From Pseudomarimonas sp964350895 (lineage in GTDB: Bacteria > Pseudomonadota > Gammaproteobacteria > Xanthomonadales > Xanthomonadaceae): a stretch of 19,548 nucleotides of DNA. Shown here one piece after another: positions 15,179 to 19,548 of the stretch. The notes under the pieces are model-generated. The model ran no database searches. It was not told where the DNA came from and saw nothing but the letters and a program-made list of their open reading frames with translations. Location of the stretch: contig CAYGMG010000064.1 in assembly GCA_964350895.1 (NCBI GenBank), forward strand, positions 1 to 19,548. The letters run 5' to 3'. The position numbers were made by a program, and so were the translations under genes. Every line of letters starts with the position of its first letter. The first letter of the stretch is position 1.

Positions 15179-16114
15179 ATGAGCAAGATCCTGATCATCG
15201 CCGAGCACCTCGACGGCAAGCTCAATCCGGCCACCGCCAAGTGTGTCAGCGCAGCCAAGGCGGTCGGTGGCGACATCCACGTCGCGGTGCTCGCCGCCGA
15301 CCCCAGCGCGGTCGCCGCGGAAGCCGCCAAGATCGACGGCGTCGGCAAGGTCCTGGCGGTCGCCAATGCCGCCAACGAGCGCGCCATCGCCCAGGTCCTG
15401 GCGCCTCAGATCGCCAAGCTGGCCGAGGGCTACAGCCACGTTTTCGGGCCTTCGACCACCTTCGGCAAGGACCTGATGCCCTGCGTGGCCGCCCTGCTCG
15501 GCGCCGCCCAGCTGTCCGACGTGATGAGCGTCGAGTCAAGCCATGTGTTCAAGCGGCCGATCTACGCCGGCAACGCGATCATCACCGTCGAGGCGCCGGC
15601 CGACCAGCCGGTCGTCGCAACCATCCGCGTCGCCTCCTGGGCCGCGGCCGGCGATGGCGGCAGCGCAGCAGTCGAGTCGGCCAGCGTCGAGGCCAGCCTG
15701 CCCACCCACACCAGGTTCGTTGAGCTCAAGCAGGGCAAGAGCGACCGCCCCGACCTGCAGTCCGCGCCGCGCGTGGTCTCCGGCGGCCGCGGTGTCGGCT
15801 CGGCGGAGAACTTCTCGATCATCTTCTCGCTGGCGGACAAGCTCGGCGCAGGCGTCGGCGCCTCGCGCGCCGCGGTGGATGCCGGCTACGTGCCGAACGA
15901 CATGCAGGTCGGCCAGACCGGCAAGATCATCGCTCCCGAGCTGTACGTCGCCATCGGCATCTCCGGCGCCATCCAGCACCTGACCGGGATCAAGGACGCC
16001 GGCACCATCGTGGCGATCAACAAGGACGCCGAGGCAGCGATCTTCGAGGTCGCTGACATTGGCCTGGTCGGCGATCTGTTCCAGATCGTTCCCGAACTGG
16101 AAAAGGCCCTGTAA
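15179..16114 (+). CDS. etfA: Electron transfer flavoprotein alpha subunit
   Basis: EtfA is the FAD-binding partner of EtfB. The 311-residue product has an N-terminal adenine-nucleotide-like domain (1 to about 185) and a C-terminal FAD domain with SGGRGVGSAENF (201-212), QVGQTGKIIAPELY (243-256) and the alpha-ETF signature GISGAIQHLTGIKDAGTIVA (260-279), then INKDAEAAIFEVADIGLVGD. Arg204 in the GGRGVG motif corresponds to the conserved flavin-contacting arginine. A GAGG at 15165-15168 lies 10 nt before the ATG. The gene follows etfB on the same strand and the two should be co-transcribed. Confidence 0.97.
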   Translation: MSKILIIAEHLDGKLNPATAKCVSAAKAVGGDIHVAVLAADPSAVAAEAAKIDGVGKVLAVANAANERAIAQVLAPQIAKLAEGYSHVFGPSTTFGKDLMPCVAALLGAAQLSDVMSVESSHVFKRPIYAGNAIITVEAPADQPVVATIRVASWAAAGDGGSAAVESASVEASLPTHTRFVELKQGKSDRPDLQSAPRVVSGGRGVGSAENFSIIFSLADKLGAGVGASRAAVDAGYVPNDMQVGQTGKIIAPELYVAIGISGAIQHLTGIKDAGTIVAINKDAEAAIFEVADIGLVGDLFQIVPELEKAL

Positions 16115-16141
16115 CATCCGGACCTGATAACACGATGTTTC

Positions 16142-16168
16142 CGCGACGCCGCGAGCTGTGGCGTCGCG
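16142..16168 (+). repeat. Perfect 9-bp hairpin after etfA
   Basis: CGCGACGCC (16142-16150) and GGCGTCGCG (16160-16168) form a perfect 9-bp stem with a 9-nt loop, 27 bp after the etfA stop. No T-tract follows, so it does not meet the pattern of an intrinsic terminator, but it could block 3' exonucleases or attenuate read-through into glmS. Confidence 0.55.
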
Positions 16169-16174
16169 CGCTGT

Positions 16175-16256
16175 CCTCCCCCGTCCTTGCGGGGAGGGCG
16201 GGGATGGGGGCCGGCGACGCTGCCGCAGCCCCTCTTCCCCTGCCCCGGCCGGGGCG
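16175..16256. repeat. GC-rich REP-like intergenic inverted repeats before glmS
   Basis: CCTCCCC (16175-16181) pairs with GGGGAGG (16191-16197) around a loop with CCTTGC, followed by a G-rich run, a C-rich run and a perfect 14-bp palindrome GCCCCGGCCGGGGC (16243-16256). The form, a C-rich arm, a GTCCTTGC-like loop, a G-rich arm, then GGGGATGGGGG, resembles dispersed extragenic repeats common in high-GC proteobacterial genomes. Whether it recurs in this genome cannot be judged from one window. Confidence 0.45.
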
Positions 16257-16294
16257 CAACCTCCTGCCCATCCCAACAAGGACTCCCGATACCC

Positions 16295-18121
16295 ATGTGC
16301 GGCATCGTAGGCATCAGCGCGCAGCGCGACGTAACCCATGATCTGATCACCGGCCTCAAGGCCCTCGAATACCGCGGCTACGACTCCGCCGGGCTCGCCG
16401 TGCTCACCGACAGCGGAATGCAGCGCCTGCGCGCCAAGGGCAAGGTCCGCGATCTGCACGCGCTGCACGCCGGCTCCGGCCTTGCCGGCCAATCCGGCAT
16501 CGCCCACACCCGCTGGGCAACACATGGCGTTCCCTCGGAGGCCAATGCCCATCCGCACGTCTCCGGCGACGGGCTGTCGGTGGTCCACAACGGCATCATC
16601 GAGAACCACGCCGAGCTGCGCGCCGAGCTGCAGGCCGCGGGTTTCAGTTTCAGCTCGCAGACCGACACCGAGGTCATCGCCCATCTGGTCGAGCAGCTGC
16701 AGCAGAACGGCGCCAGCCTGCTCGACGCGGTGACCGCGGCAACCAAGCGCCTGCACGGCGCCTACGCCATCGTGGTGATGTCGGCGCGCGAGCCCGGCGT
16801 GCTGGTCGGCGCGCGCCTCGGCTCGCCCCTGGTGCTCGGCTTTGGCGAGGAGGAGAACTACCTCGCCTCCGACATCCACGCCCTGCTCCCGCTGACCCGG
16901 CGCTTCGTCTACCTCGCCGAGGGTGACGTCGCCGAAGTGCGTCGCGAGTCGGTGCGCATCTTCGACCAGCATGGCGCTGCGGTGGAACGGCCGGTCAAGG
17001 AGTCGACCTTTTCCCTGGATTCCGTCGAGCGTGGCGAATACCGCCACTACATGCTCAAGGAGATCCATGAGCAGCCGCAGTCGGTGGCCGACACCCTGGA
17101 AGGCCGGATCGCCGGCGGCAAGGTGATGCCGGGCATCTTCGGCAGTGGCGCCGACGAGGTGCTGGCGCGGATCAAACAGGTACAGATCATCGCCTGCGGC
17201 ACCAGCTTCCACGCCGGCCTCGTCGCCCGCTACTGGATCGAGTCGCTGGCCGGCATCCCCTGCCATACCGAGATCGCCAGCGAGTTCCGCTATCGCCAGC
17301 CGGTGGTCGCCGCCGACACCCTGTTCGTCACCATCTCGCAGTCCGGCGAGACCGCCGACACCCTGGCCGCCCTGCGCATGGCCAAGGAGCGCGACTACGC
17401 GGCGCGCATGGCGATCTGCAACGTGCCCGAGGCCTCATTGGTGCGCGAGAGCGACTTCGTGCTGATGACCCGTGCCGGCCCGGAAATCGGCGTTGCTTCG
17501 ACCAAGGCCTTTTCCACCCAGCTCAGCGCGCTGGCCCTGCTGACCCTGCGCCTGGCCGAGACCCGCGGCATCGATGCGCAGCGCTACGCCGCGGCGATTG
17601 CCGATCTGGAAACCCTCCCCGGCCTGATCCGCGATGCGCTGCAGCTGGATGCGGAGATCAAGCTGCTGGCCGAGCAGTTCGTCGACAAGGAGCACGCCCT
17701 GTTCCTTGGCCGCGGCACGCAGTTCCCGATCGCCCTGGAAGGCGCGCTCAAGCTGAAGGAAATCTCCTACATCCACGCCGAAGGCTACCCCGCCGGCGAG
17801 CTCAAGCACGGCCCGCTGGCCCTGGTCGATGAGTCGATGCCGGTCATTGCCGTGGCGCCCAACGACGCCCTGCTCGACAAGCTCAAGTCGAACATGGAAG
17901 AAGTCCGCGCCCGCGGTGGCCAGCTCTACGTCTTCTGCGACACCCGCGTCCGCCACGGCATGGGCGAGGACCGCGTACTTGAACTCCCCGCCTGCGGCGA
18001 AATCGCCGCCCCGGTCCTCTTCAACATCCCGCTCCAGCTGCTCGCCTACCACGTCGCCGTGCTCCGCGGCACGGATGTCGATCAGCCGCGCAATCTCGCA
18101 AAATCGGTGACCGTCGAGTAA
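16295..18121 (+). CDS. glmS: Glutamine--fructose-6-phosphate aminotransferase (isomerizing)
   Basis: GlmS makes glucosamine-6-phosphate from fructose-6-phosphate and glutamine, the first committed step toward UDP-GlcNAc, peptidoglycan and LPS. The 608-residue product (E. coli 609) starts MCGIVG; after Met removal Cys2 becomes the N-terminal nucleophile of the glutaminase domain, which also shows YRGYDSAG (26-33), HTRWATHG (71-78) and NGIIENH (99-105). Two SIS sugar-isomerase domains follow, with ACGTSFHA (300-307), SQSGETADT (348-356) and EGYPAGELKHGP, ending in DQPRNLAKSVTVE. The frame is open 36 codons upstream but the Cys must be next to the initiator, and AAGGA at 16278-16282 supports 16295. 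No glmS ribozyme is visible. Confidence 0.98.
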   Translation: MCGIVGISAQRDVTHDLITGLKALEYRGYDSAGLAVLTDSGMQRLRAKGKVRDLHALHAGSGLAGQSGIAHTRWATHGVPSEANAHPHVSGDGLSVVHNGIIENHAELRAELQAAGFSFSSQTDTEVIAHLVEQLQQNGASLLDAVTAATKRLHGAYAIVVMSAREPGVLVGARLGSPLVLGFGEEENYLASDIHALLPLTRRFVYLAEGDVAEVRRESVRIFDQHGAAVERPVKESTFSLDSVERGEYRHYMLKEIHEQPQSVADTLEGRIAGGKVMPGIFGSGADEVLARIKQVQIIACGTSFHAGLVARYWIESLAGIPCHTEIASEFRYRQPVVAADTLFVTISQSGETADTLAALRMAKERDYAARMAICNVPEASLVRESDFVLMTRAGPEIGVASTKAFSTQLSALALLTLRLAETRGIDAQRYAAAIADLETLPGLIRDALQLDAEIKLLAEQFVDKEHALFLGRGTQFPIALEGALKLKEISYIHAEGYPAGELKHGPLALVDESMPVIAVAPNDALLDKLKSNMEEVRARGGQLYVFCDTRVRHGMGEDRVLELPACGEIAAPVLFNIPLQLLAYHVAVLRGTDVDQPRNLAKSVTVE

Positions 18122-18476
18122 GCGCAGCTCATCGCGCATTGGCTTTCAAAGCGCAGATAGCCCGACTGTGGGAGCGGATCGTATCCGCGACCGCAGCACT
18201 CCGCGCCGGCCGCGAACCATGGTGCGCGGCAAGCGCGCGCTGACCTCCGCATCCGCTCCGCCCGCGCTGCCAGGCCAGTGCGACCCCGATCGCTGGCTGG
18301 CAACGGCATCGGGCATCCAATCACGCTTCTGCCCCGCCATCGCCAGCGCACAAGCGCTGCTCGACAAAGCGCAGCAGATCGGTCAGCGCTGGCTGGTGGT
18401 CAGACGGGTCGCGCTAGCGCCGATGTAGCGAGCGCTGGAAGCAACGCTGGGCAGGGAAAGGGGCTCAGAAAAGACT
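18122..18476. other. Intergenic region between convergent glmS and the Sel1-like gene
   Basis: This 355-bp stretch holds the REP-like element described separately, a 22-bp imperfect palindrome at 18209-18230 (10 of 11 pairs, centred on CCATGG), and a hairpin CAGCGC-ACAA-GCGCTG at 18344-18359. GCGCTAGCGC at 18411-18420 is a perfect 10-bp palindrome. No hairpin is followed by a T run on either strand, so I see no intrinsic terminator for either convergent gene. Short open frames on both strands have no recognisable product. Confidence 0.5.
18168..18190. repeat. REP-like extragenic palindrome after glmS
   Basis: The element begins TGTGGGAG and continues with a perfect short hairpin GCGGAT-CGT-ATCCGC (18174-18188), then GA. 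A GTGGGAGCGG head plus a hairpin ending CCGCGA is the layout of the REP sequences known from Pseudomonas and relatives. A 9-bp inverted copy of its left part, ATCCGCTCC, occurs at 18251-18259, opposite to GGAGCGGAT at 18171-18179, which suggests a paired (BIME-like) arrangement. Confidence 0.55.
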
Positions 18477-19493
18477 TCACAACAAGCAATAGCGGCGATA
18501 GACCGCATGGGCGAAGCGCAGCGCAGCCTGATACTGCTCTGGATTCAAACTGTGAGCGAAGTTAGGAAGCTCGGATGCATTCGTCGCGCCGGCAATCCAG
18601 CTCTCCGAGAGTTGGTATCCAAGGGATCGGATAGAATCTCTCGGGACCAATAGTCCATTCCCATACAACTGCCCGAGTATTCCGAAAGACGTGCCGTGGC
18701 AATTTCGAACGCCATACTCCAGGGCTTGAGAAGCTTCTCGTCTAAAGCTCTCCCTTGCGGATGGATCAGAGAGATAACGTACAAGACTTTCCCTAGACAG
18801 ACCCTGATCAATAAACGGACCTATGGCGCTAACGTCGCCACCAGTCGCAGCGATTCGTAGGAGTTCGTGCCGCTTAGCCAAGTCCTCTTGGCTAAGCCCC
18901 TCGCAAGCCTTGAGCCTGCTAGTGGCGTTAAGATATGCAAGCGTCTTTTCCTCCACACCTTCCAGTGCCTGCTGGTCAGATACGAACTCGGCGCCTCTCA
19001 TCTCGACCGACAGTTCATCCAATCGCTTGAAGTAATTCGCGCAGATTTCCATATCGTTCGCGAGGGAGCCCGCCAACAGCGCGTTTCCGGCAAGCGCCTC
19101 CTCAAGATGAGTTGCAACCCGCTCAACGATATCCTGATTGAGCACCCGCACCAGCTCAACTGCCGGACTCGGTTTTGGCGGACCTGGACGAACTAGTGCA
19201 CCATCCAGACTCTCGGCAGGAGCGGTTTCGTCCAGCGAATGCTCCCATGCGAAGTCTGTCTGGTTCGGGTGCTCAGGAGAGGCAACCACTGCTGCCACAG
19301 AAGCCTTGCCGCTTGGTCTCGGCGCGTCGAACGGCAACGCCATCCAGAGCACGACTCCAAGAATAGACAAACCTGCCAATGCAGCAGCGATCTTCTTGCC
19401 GGATCTTTTCGATTTCAATGCACTACACCGTTGTTGCGACGTGACAGCGCCTGACCGATGACGTCGGTTGGCCGCAATCGTGGACACCAACAT
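18477..19493 (-). CDS. Membrane-anchored exported protein with a Sel1-like repeat, function unknown
   Basis: I do not recognise a named family for the whole 338-residue protein. It has a basic cytoplasmic end (about 1-34), one membrane segment at about 35-55, a Pro/Ala-rich linker to about 110 and a helical C-terminal domain, so it is probably anchored with the bulk in the periplasm. Residues 271-295 read ILGQLYGNGLLVPRDSIRS and onward, matching the Sel1-like pattern LGxxYxxGxxVPxD; residues 210-230 (LLRIAATGGDVSAI) resemble half of another unit. The exported part has four cysteines (151, 197, 265, 336), compatible with two disulfides. AGGA precedes the ATG by 7 nt. GC content is visibly lower (about 50% in a line counted) than in the neighbours. 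It is convergent with glmS and has no linked partner here. Confidence 0.75.
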   Translation of the reverse strand: MLVSTIAANRRHRSGAVTSQQRCSALKSKRSGKKIAAALAGLSILGVVLWMALPFDAPRPSGKASVAAVVASPEHPNQTDFAWEHSLDETAPAESLDGALVRPGPPKPSPAVELVRVLNQDIVERVATHLEEALAGNALLAGSLANDMEICANYFKRLDELSVEMRGAEFVSDQQALEGVEEKTLAYLNATSRLKACEGLSQEDLAKRHELLRIAATGGDVSAIGPFIDQGLSRESLVRYLSDPSARESFRREASQALEYGVRNCHGTSFGILGQLYGNGLLVPRDSIRSLGYQLSESWIAGATNASELPNFAHSLNPEQYQAALRFAHAVYRRYCLL

Positions 19494-19548
19494 CCTAGTG
19501 TCCTGTTCCGGAAGTATGTTGTTGAAGTCGCGACGCGGATGCGTCGTC
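19494..19548. other. Right-edge sequence with two palindromes
   Basis: The 55 bases upstream of the Sel1-like gene contain the perfect palindrome TTCCGGAA (19506-19513) and a hairpin CGACGC-GGAT-GCGTCG (19531-19546). No clear promoter for the minus-strand gene is seen; a CATACT at about 19514-19519 is a weak -10 candidate without a partner. The sequence is cut by the window edge, so its nature is open. Confidence 0.35.

Noticed and set aside
16187..16294. 36-codon N-terminal extension of GlmS
   Set aside because: The catalytic Cys must be exposed at the N terminus after Met removal, so initiation at 16295 is required; the extension is repeat DNA.
15536..17266. 576-codon minus-strand frame opposite etfA and glmS
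   Set aside because: Antisense shadow crossing an intergenic gap; composition typical of GC-rich reverse frames.
18344..18359. Hairpin as intrinsic terminator for glmS
   Set aside because: No T run follows the stem on either strand, so termination cannot be claimed.
18082..18428. Short open frames on both strands after glmS as small genes
   Set aside because: They overlap repeats or the glmS 3' end in antisense, have no ribosome binding site and no known motif.
1..19548. A CRISPR array, defence island, prophage or biosynthetic gene cluster
   Set aside because: No regularly spaced repeats, nucleases, phage proteins, transposases or biosynthetic enzymes were seen; the window is mainly core cell-wall and metabolic genes.

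Overview
The window is high-GC DNA from a gammaproteobacterium. The gene complement, the meso-diaminopimelate type of MurE and the order of the cell-wall genes fit the Xanthomonadales (Lysobacterales) best. This placement rests on gene order and protein motifs read by eye, not on a database search, and no genus is claimed.

Positions 1-13986 (minus strand) hold a near-complete dcw (division and cell wall) cluster, read from right to left: mraZ, rsmH, ftsL, ftsI, murE, murF, mraY, ftsW, murG, murC, ddlB, ftsQ and the first 347 codons of ftsA, which runs off the left edge. From rsmH to ftsA every gene overlaps the next, by 4 nt (ATGA), 1 nt (TGATG) or 11 nt (murF/mraY), so the block looks like one translationally coupled transcript. 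The products make the lipid-linked peptidoglycan precursor (MurE, MurF, MraY, MurG, MurC, DdlB), polymerise and cross-link it at the septum (FtsW, FtsI) and build the divisome (FtsL, FtsQ, FtsA). murD, which lies between mraY and ftsW in Escherichia coli, is absent: mraY and ftsW share a base. In front of mraZ there is a good sigma70-type promoter followed by a 10-bp-phased set of TGGG-like boxes, the expected operator for MraZ itself.

Positions 13987-14374 are a divergent intergenic region. To its right on the plus strand lie etfB and etfA (the two subunits of electron transfer flavoprotein) and glmS (glucosamine-6-phosphate synthase, the first committed step toward UDP-GlcNAc). A strong hairpin sits between etfB and etfA. 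GC-rich, REP-like inverted repeats lie between etfA and glmS, and another REP-like element follows glmS.

Positions 18477-19493 (minus strand) encode a membrane-anchored, exported protein of unknown function with one recognisable Sel1-like repeat. Its DNA is clearly less GC-rich than the rest. The last 55 bases contain two short palindromes and may be the edge of another repeat or mobile element. I found no CRISPR array, tRNA, rRNA, transposase or defence system. Most of the window is core housekeeping sequence, and the less ordinary signals are the missing murD, the MraZ operator array, the intergenic repeats and the Sel1-like protein.
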